Shown here: piece by piece, positions 1 through 6,774 of the stretch | Numbering within the stretch: the stretch's first letter is position 1 | Layout of the letters: each line of letters starts with the position of its first letter | The notes under the pieces: model-generated | Databases searched by the model: none | Seen by the model: the letters and a program-made list of their open reading frames with translations, nothing else | Told to the model about the DNA's origin: nothing | Made by a program: the position numbers and the translations under genes | Assembly (NCBI GenBank): GCA_937927985.1 | Contig: CALFWH010000044.1 | Coordinates: forward strand, 1 to 7,086 | Origin: an uncultured bacterium | Lineage (GTDB): Bacteria > DRYD01 | Direction of reading: 5' to 3' | DNA length: 7,086 nucleotides

Positions 1-249
1 CCCATAGGTGAAAGATTGGCAAAAATAGCAAAAGAAAAAAACATCCTATTAATGATGTGTGATTCGTGTTCATTGGAAAGAGGATTAGCAAAAGGAAAAA
101 ATAAATGGGTAGATGAAAAATTCAATCCCTGTCCTAATCCATGTGAAATTGAACCCTATCAGACAGTAGAAGGAGTAAAAGTAGGTTGCTTCCCAGATCT
201 ATACCAAGAACTAGCCAAAAACCCCCCAGACCAAGTAATATCACTATAA
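1..249 (+). CDS. DsrE-like small cysteine-rich protein, C-terminal part (5' end outside window)
   Basis: The frame is open from base 1 and ends at TAA 247-249, so the first 82 visible codons are a partial gene. A TTG at 16 is only an internal possibility, because the reading continues upstream as P-I-G-E-R. The fragment resembles the C-terminal half of DsrE/DsrF-fold sulfur-relay proteins: a hydrophobic strand leading into CDSC followed by E-R-G-L (the position of the CxxC-x-x-RG cysteines in that fold), and a closing P-D-Q-V-I-S-L strand. In fragment numbering it has five cysteines: C20 and C23 (CxxC), C44 and C48 (CPNPC) and C63 (GCF). Members of this fold carry persulfide sulfur on a cysteine in the cytoplasm. 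The extra cysteine pair suggests metal or persulfide chemistry, which is inference. It resembles what I remember of the DsrE-related SaoD group, but I am not certain. It converges on der. Family assignment is moderate; substrate unknown. Confidence 0.6.
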   Translation, partial: PIGERLAKIAKEKNILLMMCDSCSLERGLAKGKNKWVDEKFNPCPNPCEIEPYQTVEGVKVGCFPDLYQELAKNPPDQVISL

Positions 250-268
250 AAAATATACCCCAAAAATT

Positions 269-301
269 ATTAGTTTGTAATTAGTTTGTAATTAGTTTGT
301 A
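269..301. repeat. Three perfect 11-bp tandem repeats across the der stop codon
   Basis: On the plus strand the unit ATTAGTTTGTA occurs three times with no mismatch, at 269-279, 280-290 and 291-301. On the minus strand the first unit read contains the last two codons of der (Thr-Asn) and its TAA stop at 292-294. The other two units lie downstream in the gap between the two convergent genes. Because the stop sits in the first unit, gain or loss of the later copies would not change the Der protein. Replication slippage is the simplest origin. No function is evident. Confidence 0.95.
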
Positions 302-1647
302 AATAGTAGCTTTACGGGGACATTAGGTATATTAACTACTTGTTTAAAAGTATTAGCTATATAACTTCTAAAGTTTTCAGGTACATGAGAAAAATTGGTA
401 TATATCTTCAAAGTAGGAATACTTTCTTTATAGTACTTAACATCTTTTATTTTTAATCTCTTTTTTTTACCTTCATCAACAGAAGGAGGTAAAGATAAGA
501 CAATATTACTTATAATTTCCTTCAAATTATAAGAAGATAAATCAAACTCTAATTGTTGAACAATAGAAATAAGGGAATACATTATAGAATCCAATTGATA
601 ACCTGTCTTTGCACTTACAAAAACAACAGGAGCATATGGTAATAAATATAACTCCTCTTTTATATTGCTAGCTAACTCATATTTTAAATTCTCTACAAAT
701 TGATTACTGAAATTTTTGCCCAATTTATCTTTGTACTCCTGAATAATTATATCGAATTTATTAGCAACTATCAAAGCACTTTTTTGGTTCTTATATATTT
801 GATAAGCTAATCTTTTATCTTGCCTTGTTAATCCTTCAGATATGTCAATTACCAGTACGATTATATCAGCGTATTTTATAGTACCCAAGGACCTTGTTAT
901 AGAATAGGCTTCTAATTTGCTAGATATATTTGATTTTCTTCTTACTCCTGGTGTATCAACCAAAACAAATTTATGATCATTAAAACTAAAAGGAATATCT
1001 ATACTATCCCTGGTAGTACCAGCAATTGTGCTAACTATAACTCTTTGGTCGTTAAGAATTTTATTTATAATTGAAGATTTACCAACATTAGGTCTACCTA
1101 TAAAAGCTATTTTCTTTCCTTCCTCTACATAATTTCTGTATTTACTATTTACATAGCCTTTCTGTTTGACTAGCTCTTTAATTAAGAAAACTAATTCTTT
1201 TATATTCATTTTAGTTTTACAGGAAATTTGCAGACTATTTTTAAAACCAAGTTTTTCGAATTCCTCTTCTTGTGTACTTTTGACTTCAGATTTATTTAAA
1301 ACCAATATTGTTCTTTCTTTTAATCCATTCTTCCTTATAAATTCAGCTAGTTCTAGATCGATATATTGTAAGCCTTCTTTATTATCAACTACAAAAAGTA
1401 TAACATCACTGTTTTTTATTACTTCTTCTACTTTTTCCTTTACTTGCAAATCTATTTCATCTTTAGAATTCATTATTCCGCCTGTATCTATAAAGATAAA
1501 TTCCTTATTTTTAGAAGATTTGATAAGGATATCTCTGGTGGTACCCTGCTCTTCAGAAACTACAGCTATACCCTTATCAATAAGTAAATTAAACAAAGTA
1601 GATTTACCCACATTAGGCCTACCTATAATTGATACAACTGGTACCAT
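292..1647 (-). CDS. der: Ribosome-assembly GTPase Der (EngA), two tandem G domains
   Basis: Essential GTPase that helps assemble the 50S ribosomal subunit. At 451 residues it is the usual length for the family. G domain 1: P-loop GRPNVGKS at 9-16, TTRD at 36-39, DTGG at 54-57, NKSE at 118-121. G domain 2: GRPNVGKS at 184-191, TTRD at 211-214, DTPG at 231-234 followed by VRRK, NKFD at 296-299, SAKTG at 345-349. The remaining roughly 95 residues fit the C-terminal KH-like domain. Two duplicated G domains plus a KH-like tail are diagnostic of Der. The ATG at 1645-1647 gives the family's normal start, M-V-P-V-V-S-I-I-G. Variations: G4 of domain 1 ends in Glu instead of Asp, and G3 of domain 2 is DTPG where DTAG is common. 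It lies 6 bp after the prepilin-like gene and is probably co-transcribed with it. The stop codon lies in a tandem repeat. Confidence 0.97.
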   Translation of the reverse strand: MVPVVSIIGRPNVGKSTLFNLLIDKGIAVVSEEQGTTRDILIKSSKNKEFIFIDTGGIMNSKDEIDLQVKEKVEEVIKNSDVILFVVDNKEGLQYIDLELAEFIRKNGLKERTILVLNKSEVKSTQEEEFEKLGFKNSLQISCKTKMNIKELVFLIKELVKQKGYVNSKYRNYVEEGKKIAFIGRPNVGKSSIINKILNDQRVIVSTIAGTTRDSIDIPFSFNDHKFVLVDTPGVRRKSNISSKLEAYSITRSLGTIKYADIIVLVIDISEGLTRQDKRLAYQIYKNQKSALIVANKFDIIIQEYKDKLGKNFSNQFVENLKYELASNIKEELYLLPYAPVVFVSAKTGYQLDSIMYSLISIVQQLEFDLSSYNLKEIISNIVLSLPPSVDEGKKKRLKIKDVKYYKESIPTLKIYTNFSHVPENFRSYIANTFKQVVNIPNVPVKLLFTN

Positions 1648-1653
1648 AAAAAT

Positions 1654-1659
1654 TTACCT
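1654..1659 (-). promoter_or_regulatory. Weak Shine-Dalgarno of der overlapping the upstream stop codon
   Basis: On the minus strand AGG (1657-1659) is the last Arg codon of the prepilin-like gene and is followed directly by its TAA (1654-1656). The AGG lies 9 nt before the der ATG. No better ribosome-binding sequence is nearby, so der translation probably depends on this weak site and on ribosomes finishing the upstream gene (inference). Confidence 0.5.
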
Positions 1660-2280
1660 AGTATATATCTGAATTCTAGCTGTATTATTTCTCAATTCAA
1701 TAAGATGTCTTCTATTTAATCCACGCATAGATACTACTATACCTAATCTTTCCAAATTACTTAGAGCCACATTTCCATCAGTTCTAAAACCTATAGCATA
1801 TCTTCCATTAGATAATAAAATAACAGCAAAAAGAGAAATAGGAGAATTATTATTAACTACAGCACCAAAATTGTAATTGTTGTTATTAATAGTGACATTC
1901 GTATTATTATCTAGATTCAAAAAATTCAATTGTATTTTTCTGTCTATTTCAGCAAAAGCGGTATTTGTTGCTAAAACACTAAAATTAGGTTGGTTACTTA
2001 TTAAAGTAACTCTTAAAACTCTAATTTCAAAGAAACCATTAGAAGGTCTAAAGTTAGCTACATTTAAAGTTCTATTACCAATATTTGTGGCTGTAATAAC
2101 GGGAGATAATCTTGTAGCCTGAGCTTGAACATTTCTTAGAAAATTAAATATCTTATCAGCTTCATTTTTCAAAGCATTTCTGTTTTTATTACTTAATCCA
2201 AAAATAACTATACTTACCATTATGGAAATTATTGCTATAACTACTAACATTTCCACTAAAGAAAAAGCCTTTTTTCTCAA
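1654..2280 (-). CDS. Type IV prepilin-like / GspH-type pseudopilin
   Basis: Secreted or inner-membrane filament subunit of the type IV pilus / type II secretion class. The N terminus M-R-K-K-A then F-S-L-V-E-M-L-V-V-I-A is a class III prepilin signal. Prepilin peptidase would cut after Ala5, leaving Phe6 as residue +1 to be N-methylated, with the conserved Glu at +5 (Glu10). The hydrophobic helix continues to about residue 28. Ala instead of the usual Gly at -1 is a tolerated variant. The rest is a globular beta-rich region with an Asn-rich stretch around 125-145. A late G-F-R-T-D-G (164-169) followed by strands and a final A-R-I-Q-I recalls the C-terminal half of GspH/FimT-type minor pseudopilins. 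At 208 residues it is in the range for such proteins. The start is TTG (2278-2280), supported by a strong Shine-Dalgarno at 2288-2295; no in-frame ATG gives a complete signal. It sits between the alpha-2-macroglobulin gene and der. Class is firm, exact subtype uncertain. Confidence 0.88.
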   Translation of the reverse strand: MRKKAFSLVEMLVVIAIISIMVSIVIFGLSNKNRNALKNEADKIFNFLRNVQAQATRLSPVITATNIGNRTLNVANFRPSNGFFEIRVLRVTLISNQPNFSVLATNTAFAEIDRKIQLNFLNLDNNTNVTINNNNYNFGAVVNNNSPISLFAVILLSNGRYAIGFRTDGNVALSNLERLGIVVSMRGLNRRHLIELRNNTARIQIYTR

Positions 2281-2287
2281 AATTTTT

Positions 2288-2295
2288 CCCTCCTT
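2288..2295 (-). promoter_or_regulatory. Strong Shine-Dalgarno that fixes the TTG start of the prepilin-like gene
   Basis: The minus strand reads AAGGAGGG, ending 7 nt before TTG 2278-2280. The spacing selects this TTG as the start, and the resulting N terminus is a textbook prepilin leader. Confidence 0.85.
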
Positions 2296-2328
2296 ACTAA
2301 AAATTTACCTAAATTCCACAATTTATAT

Positions 2329-5300
2329 TTATTTTACTAATAAAACTTTTCCCTCTATTAAAGTACTGTTATTAGGTTTGTAATATTCGTAAACTTTAGA
2401 AGAAGGCACCTTAACTTTTAAAGGATATTTAGAAATCAATTCATACTCCATAAATATTTTTTCTTTGGGATTCAATTTTTCAAGGTAAATTATAATTTGT
2501 CTATTAGTAGTTTCTACATTTTTTATTTTGGGATTGTTTTGTAATTTAGTGATATCCACATTAAATCCAGGGGGTATACCTAAATCTACTACAATCATTT
2601 CTAATGTATTATTGGTATTATTTTTTAGATCTACGTTTACTTTGACTTTATCATTAACATTTAATTCTGATCTGTCATAATTAACATCAATAGAAATAAT
2701 TTCCTGTTTAGTATAATTACTAAAAGGTAAATAGAAAACGTAGTTAACATCAATTAAAACAGGATTTTTGGGATATATTTTCAAACTGTTAATTCCTTTA
2801 TTTACATACGAAGTAACATCGATAATTTTATAAGCCAGATCATCTTGATTAAAATTAATCTTTAATTCATTTTTATTGATATTTATTTTTATTTCGTTTG
2901 GTTGAGATAAATTGGAGCTATCGAAAGCAGTTATAGTTTTTAGGGCTAAGATAGTGGGTTGAGTTGAATACCATATACCGTTATTATCTTTAGAGTCTAT
3001 TAAAAATTTTATTATTTTAAAAGCCCAGTCCATTTTTTTAAGTTTAATTAAAGCATAACCTATTAAAGCGGTAACCTCTATATTTGACGAGTTATCTTGT
3101 GCATAGAATAAAGTTTTAGGTGATTGCCAGTACATACCTTCACCTTTAAAATTAGCTCTTTTTTCCAATTCCTTAATGATAATCTCTATTGCTTTATTTG
3201 CTTTCTCATAATCCTTATTCACACAAGCAAAAACATTCAACATTAAGCTTAGGGTATAATTATCCAAAGAAGAATTTAGATTATTGTAGATAAAATCAAG
3301 TGATTTTTTTATGTTGTTAGTATACTGATGATATATTGTTGAGTCATTATCAAGCAAAGCCATTAGAATGTAAGAGGTAATAGTTAGTTTTTGTTGTTGA
3401 ATTTTAGACCATGATTCTTGGTGGAGATAATTTTGATCAGGATCCCAAGTACCGTCTTCATTTTGATTATCTAACAAAAATTTTTTAGTTCTATTTATCA
3501 AATTTTCATCGACAAAGAAAACTTTTTTCATATCTTTAAATTGCATTAATCCAAAAGCAGTAAGTACTTTATTTGCAGGTTTATCGCCAAACCAAGAAAA
3601 TCCTCCACCTTCAACCTCAAAAGTCAATAACCTCTGATATCCAATATTAATATAATATTCAGCTTTCATCTGTAAACTTGGATTTGATATTCCCTTTCTT
3701 GTTAAATAATCTAAAATTAAAATATTAGGATAATTTACAGAAGAAGTTTGTTCAAAACACCCATAAGGCATAGCCAGTAGTTTATCTAATCCAGTTAAAA
3801 GCTGAGAAGAAAAATTAGGATAAACATACAAATAAACCTTATGAGAACCATCTATGGATTCATTAGGAATTAATAAATCCATAGTATATTGCTTTTCAGT
3901 ATAAACTGATTTATTATTGACAGAGATAAAACCATCAGGAATGACTTCTATTTTTCTTTTAACAGCGTCCTTAAAATTAGCACTATAGCCGTAAACTGTT
4001 AAATCATTTATACCTATCTTCTTAGCCCTAATTGAAAAACTAACACTTTTAACAGAATTAGGATCTATTGAAAGTTTTTTAACATTGTTATCCAATAATT
4101 CAAACCATTCCTCTTTCTTTATTTCTATATTCACATTCAACTTTTTAGATGTATAATTATAAACAACTATAGGTAATGAAATTTGATCGTTTTGAGTTAA
4201 AAATACGGGGGAATCTATATCTATAAAGAAATCTTGAAAAACTCTTATATCAACAATCTTAGAGCCTAATTTACCTTCTTTTGATATACCAAAAAATTGA
4301 GCTTTCCAAGTTGTTATACTATCAGGTAGAATCAGATTGAGTTTATAGGATCTATCACATTTAATTAAACCGCTAAAGAAAGTTTCTGGAAAATATTGTC
4401 TTACTAAGAAATCTTCTTTAGTACCTCCATCTTTTTTTAAAACTTCATCTTTTAAAGATTCATTAGTTAATGTTTTCATAGTTAAAGTTTTTCTAGGTAG
4501 ATCTTCTGTGATGAAATCTCTGGTAGTTCTTAAAATACCGATATCAAAAGGGTGATAGGAGATATCATCTTCGGTTCCAAACTTTCTATCTAAACCAGCA
4601 CTAATTATGTTTATGTATCTGTATTTTATTTCGATTTTAAAAGGGGTGCCCCATTCATCGGTATAATCTTCCTTTCTAAAACCTAACTCTTTAAGATTAT
4701 CAGGTAACTTTCCGTTTAATTTATAGTAATTATAACATCTTTCATATAGGGATTCCATTTTTTTGATGGTTCTATTAACTTTAATGGATACGCTATTAAA
4801 ATTATTGATATAGTTGTTAGTAAAAATATTTTGGATATTTTCGGAATCAATTTTATCCAGAATAACTTTTGCTAAGAAGTCCTTTTTTTGAATTATAACA
4901 TCTTTAATTGAATGTATTTCATATTTAGGTTCCAGTAATTCTCTTTCTAATTGGAGGTAAATTTTTAGTAATTCAGGATTAGATTGAGCAAGATAAAGCA
5001 AAGCTTCATCTACTATATCTACAAAAATGGAAGCTTCTTGAGATGTATTTATCTGCAATTCTAATTTATCCCTTACTTTATAAACATCTTTATTTTTCGA
5101 AACAGAAATATCCAATTCTTGAGAATCTTGTATAATAAAAGTTTTATAGTTTTCAGAAATTGTGCCATCATTGTTTATAAAATAAGCTCTAACAGTTAAA
5201 AATCCAGAAAAATTAGGATTTAACATTAAACTATAATCTCTCAATTTGAAAGCTTCCAATTTTACAGAATCATTGAAAACTGTCCTACAAGAATTCTCGG

Positions 5301-6660
5301 ATTTAACAAAAAAATCAAGATAAATTGTCTTACTAACGTTAGAATATAATTTAAAATTCAATTCCTGACCAACTTTGTAAATAGCTTTATCCCTAAAAAT
5401 AAAGACATAGTCAAACCCACTAAAAGAATAAAATTCTTTTTCGAAAATTTCTTTATTGGATTTGTCATCTACAACCTCAAAAACAAATTTCTCGTAACTT
5501 GAAGATATTTTATAATCAATTTCCAAAATTCCGTTAGTTTTATATTTTTTCTTAAAAGGTTTAATAAGATTTACGGTGAAATTTCCTTCTTTACCATTAG
5601 CGTAGGAAACTACTAAATAAAACTTATTATTCATTCCTACTATGGGTTTATTAGAAGGTACTAAGTGAGCGTTTATTATTTTTTGATATACATCAAAGAT
5701 CTGGGTCTTTTTTTCTAGTTGTCCAGCAGTATCTTCAACTTCTATATCTATCTTTATTTTTCCTTTGTTTTCTTCAATTCCAGCGATATAATTGGGTATT
5801 TTTAATTCGAAATTATAATCTCCATTTTTATCAGTTTTTCCTTCTATGGTGTAAGCTTTGTTAAATCCTATATCAAAGGTAAAAACATCTATTTTAACAT
5901 TTGCATTACTTACTTTTTTGCCAAAAAAGTAGGAGCAATTTATTTTGGCTTTATAGTTTTTACCTACTTGAAAAAATTCATTTTCATTATCAAAATCAAG
6001 GTCTATCTTAAACTTGGGAAGGGTATATTTTTTTATTTCAAAAGTGTTAGTAGCTAATATTTTAGATTGTTTTTGAAGCATAACAGTATATACTCCATTT
6101 ATAACTAGATCAGAGATTGAGAAATTCTCAAGGAATACTCCATTTTTTGGAATTAGACTTTTATAGAATATTTTATTACTTTTTGGATCTTGAATAACAA
6201 TTTCTATTTTTTCTTCAGAAGGTTTGTCATTTTTTAACAATACTCCTTTAATGTACACCTTTTGTCCAGGTTGGTATAGGGGTTTGTCAGTAAAAATTAA
6301 AGCTTTGATATCAGGTACGTATTGAATAGAAAATTCATTATCGTACTGCCCTATTTTAAAATTGAGTTTTATTGATTCATTTTCATTAATTTTAAAACTG
6401 CTAAGATCTATATTGAATACTTGGTTATCTTTTATGTTTTTAGAGTCTAAAAGTTTGTCTTTATAAAATATTTTCACAGGTAATAGTTTTGAATCGTTGT
6501 TAAACAATATAACTCTATAGTTTATTTTTTTTAGGTCGCTTATAATTTTAGGGCCAGTTATTTGATATTCAAAGGAATTAGCAAAACTGTTAACAAAAGA
6601 CATAAATAAAACAAAAATACCCAAAATTAAAATTTTATTTTTAGTATTAATAAAATTCAT
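2329..6660 (-). CDS. Bacterial alpha-2-macroglobulin family protein with thioester and an embedded GspG-like segment
   Basis: Large secreted protease trap of 1443 residues, close to the size of other bacterial alpha-2-macroglobulins. Proteases cut a bait region, which exposes a thioester that bonds covalently to the attacker (family knowledge). Residues 1-29 are a Sec signal peptide, with likely cleavage near A27-N-S29. There is no lipobox cysteine, so it is probably soluble rather than lipid-anchored. An MG2-type domain starts near 119, with D-K-P-L-Y-Q-P-G-Q at 125-133. Further macroglobulin-like domains follow, with an MG6-like strand ending VDEALLYL (550-557). Residues about 630-702 resemble the soluble domain of the pseudopilin GspG. 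The A2M domain begins at V753 (VRQYFPETFF) and includes D-S-I-T-T-W ending at W785. The thioester motif is GCFEQ (967-971, bond Cys968-Gln971), opening a helical thioester domain with GGGFSWFG at 1018-1025. A receptor-binding-like beta domain closes the protein. A strong Shine-Dalgarno supports the ATG. No pbpC gene is adjacent. Confidence 0.95.
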   Translation of the reverse strand: MNFINTKNKILILGIFVLFMSFVNSFANSFEYQITGPKIISDLKKINYRVILFNNDSKLLPVKIFYKDKLLDSKNIKDNQVFNIDLSSFKINENESIKLNFKIGQYDNEFSIQYVPDIKALIFTDKPLYQPGQKVYIKGVLLKNDKPSEEKIEIVIQDPKSNKIFYKSLIPKNGVFLENFSISDLVINGVYTVMLQKQSKILATNTFEIKKYTLPKFKIDLDFDNENEFFQVGKNYKAKINCSYFFGKKVSNANVKIDVFTFDIGFNKAYTIEGKTDKNGDYNFELKIPNYIAGIEENKGKIKIDIEVEDTAGQLEKKTQIFDVYQKIINAHLVPSNKPIVGMNNKFYLVVSYANGKEGNFTVNLIKPFKKKYKTNGILEIDYKISSSYEKFVFEVVDDKSNKEIFEKEFYSFSGFDYVFIFRDKAIYKVGQELNFKLYSNVSKTIYLDFFVKSENSCRTVFNDSVKLEAFKLRDYSLMLNPNFSGFLTVRAYFINNDGTISENYKTFIIQDSQELDISVSKNKDVYKVRDKLELQINTSQEASIFVDIVDEALLYLAQSNPELLKIYLQLERELLEPKYEIHSIKDVIIQKKDFLAKVILDKIDSENIQNIFTNNYINNFNSVSIKVNRTIKKMESLYERCYNYYKLNGKLPDNLKELGFRKEDYTDEWGTPFKIEIKYRYINIISAGLDRKFGTEDDISYHPFDIGILRTTRDFITEDLPRKTLTMKTLTNESLKDEVLKKDGGTKEDFLVRQYFPETFFSGLIKCDRSYKLNLILPDSITTWKAQFFGISKEGKLGSKIVDIRVFQDFFIDIDSPVFLTQNDQISLPIVVYNYTSKKLNVNIEIKKEEWFELLDNNVKKLSIDPNSVKSVSFSIRAKKIGINDLTVYGYSANFKDAVKRKIEVIPDGFISVNNKSVYTEKQYTMDLLIPNESIDGSHKVYLYVYPNFSSQLLTGLDKLLAMPYGCFEQTSSVNYPNILILDYLTRKGISNPSLQMKAEYYINIGYQRLLTFEVEGGGFSWFGDKPANKVLTAFGLMQFKDMKKVFFVDENLINRTKKFLLDNQNEDGTWDPDQNYLHQESWSKIQQQKLTITSYILMALLDNDSTIYHQYTNNIKKSLDFIYNNLNSSLDNYTLSLMLNVFACVNKDYEKANKAIEIIIKELEKRANFKGEGMYWQSPKTLFYAQDNSSNIEVTALIGYALIKLKKMDWAFKIIKFLIDSKDNNGIWYSTQPTILALKTITAFDSSNLSQPNEIKININKNELKINFNQDDLAYKIIDVTSYVNKGINSLKIYPKNPVLIDVNYVFYLPFSNYTKQEIISIDVNYDRSELNVNDKVKVNVDLKNNTNNTLEMIVVDLGIPPGFNVDITKLQNNPKIKNVETTNRQIIIYLEKLNPKEKIFMEYELISKYPLKVKVPSSKVYEYYKPNNSTLIEGKVLLVK
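3748..3762 (-). other. Thioester motif GCFEQ of the alpha-2-macroglobulin
   Basis: Codons for Gly967-Cys968-Phe969-Glu970-Gln971. Cys and Gln form the internal thioester in this family (CxEQ). The motif is intact, preceded by M-P-Y and followed by a helical domain, so covalent trapping should be possible. Phe in the variable position differs from the more common Gly, Ala or Thr. Confidence 0.9.
4555..4773 (-). other. GspG-like pseudopilin soluble segment inside the alpha-2-macroglobulin
   Basis: Residues about 630-702. A helix-like start (K-K-M-E-S-L-Y-E-R-C, then Y-Y-K-L-N-G-K-L-P, then L-K-E-L) matches the ALxxYxxDNGxYP...L layout of GspG after its transmembrane helix. It is followed by D-E-W-G-T-P-F (668-674), which corresponds to the DPWGxPY of GspG. 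Then comes I-S-A-G-L-D (686-691) and F-G-T-E-D-D-I (694-700), corresponding to the calcium-binding SxGxDG...DD loop. The hydrophobic prepilin helix and peptidase site are absent, so this is a domain insertion and not a hidden prepilin gene. The frame is continuous with the alpha-2-macroglobulin on both sides. Homology is inferred from motif order only. Confidence 0.72.
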
Positions 6661-6668
6661 TCTAAGAT

Positions 6669-6677
6669 CTCCTCCTT
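6669..6677 (-). promoter_or_regulatory. Strong Shine-Dalgarno of the alpha-2-macroglobulin gene
   Basis: The minus strand reads AAGGAGGAG, 8 nt before the ATG at 6658-6660. It confirms the start that gives the complete signal peptide. Confidence 0.85.
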
Positions 6678-6702
6678 ATTCCTTCTTGTGATTAGCCATT
6701 TT

Positions 6703-6730
6703 TGTATAACTTCTTAATTTTTTATATAAA
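6703..6730 (-). promoter_or_regulatory. Possible sigma-70-type promoter for the alpha-2-macroglobulin gene
   Basis: In the 100-bp gap after mrp, the minus strand has TTTATA (6725-6730) and TATACA (6703-6708) separated by 16 bp. Each box matches the consensus at four of six positions. In AT-rich DNA such matches arise by chance, so this is only a candidate. Otherwise the gap holds one repeat copy and the Shine-Dalgarno; no terminator hairpin was seen for mrp. Confidence 0.25.
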
Positions 6731-6731
6731 G

Positions 6732-6774
6732 CAAGTTAACTACTATTAGTATAGGACAAGTTAACTACTACTAG
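6732..6774. repeat. Two 18-bp direct repeats spanning the mrp stop codon
   Basis: On the plus strand, CAAGTTAACTACTATTAG (6732-6749) and CAAGTTAACTACTACTAG (6757-6774) differ at one base and lie 25 bp apart start to start. Each contains the 8-bp palindrome AGTTAACT. Copy 6757-6774 holds the mrp stop (6761-6763) and its final serine codons. The other copy is downstream of mrp, in the gap before the alpha-2-macroglobulin gene. Confidence 0.9.

Noticed and set aside
250..291. Possible bidirectional terminator between the convergent genes
   Set aside because: No GC stem-loop is present; only A/T runs and the tandem repeat are visible.
1166..1672. Plus-strand open frame of 168 codons
   Set aside because: It lies opposite the well-supported first G domain of der, is Ser/Leu/Phe-rich as expected for an antisense shadow, and has no recognisable motif.
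1877..2122. Plus-strand open frame of 81 codons
   Set aside because: It is antisense to the prepilin-like gene, with no convincing start signal or family resemblance.
2281..2328. Small inverted repeat (AAATT-GTGG-AATTT on the minus strand) between the alpha-2-macroglobulin and prepilin-like genes
   Set aside because: The 5-bp stem is entirely A/T with no following T-run, so it is too weak to call a terminator or regulatory hairpin.
4555..4773. Separate GspG gene fused by frameshift or assembly error
   Set aside because: The frame is continuous with macroglobulin domains on both sides, and the prepilin leader and transmembrane helix are absent, so an insertion within one protein fits better.
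6676..6699. Seven-codon minus-strand mini-ORF (M-A-N-H-K-K-E) whose stop overlaps the alpha-2-macroglobulin Shine-Dalgarno
   Set aside because: The overlap recalls a leader peptide, but it has no ribosome-binding site of its own, no codon run or hairpin suggesting attenuation, and such short frames are common by chance.
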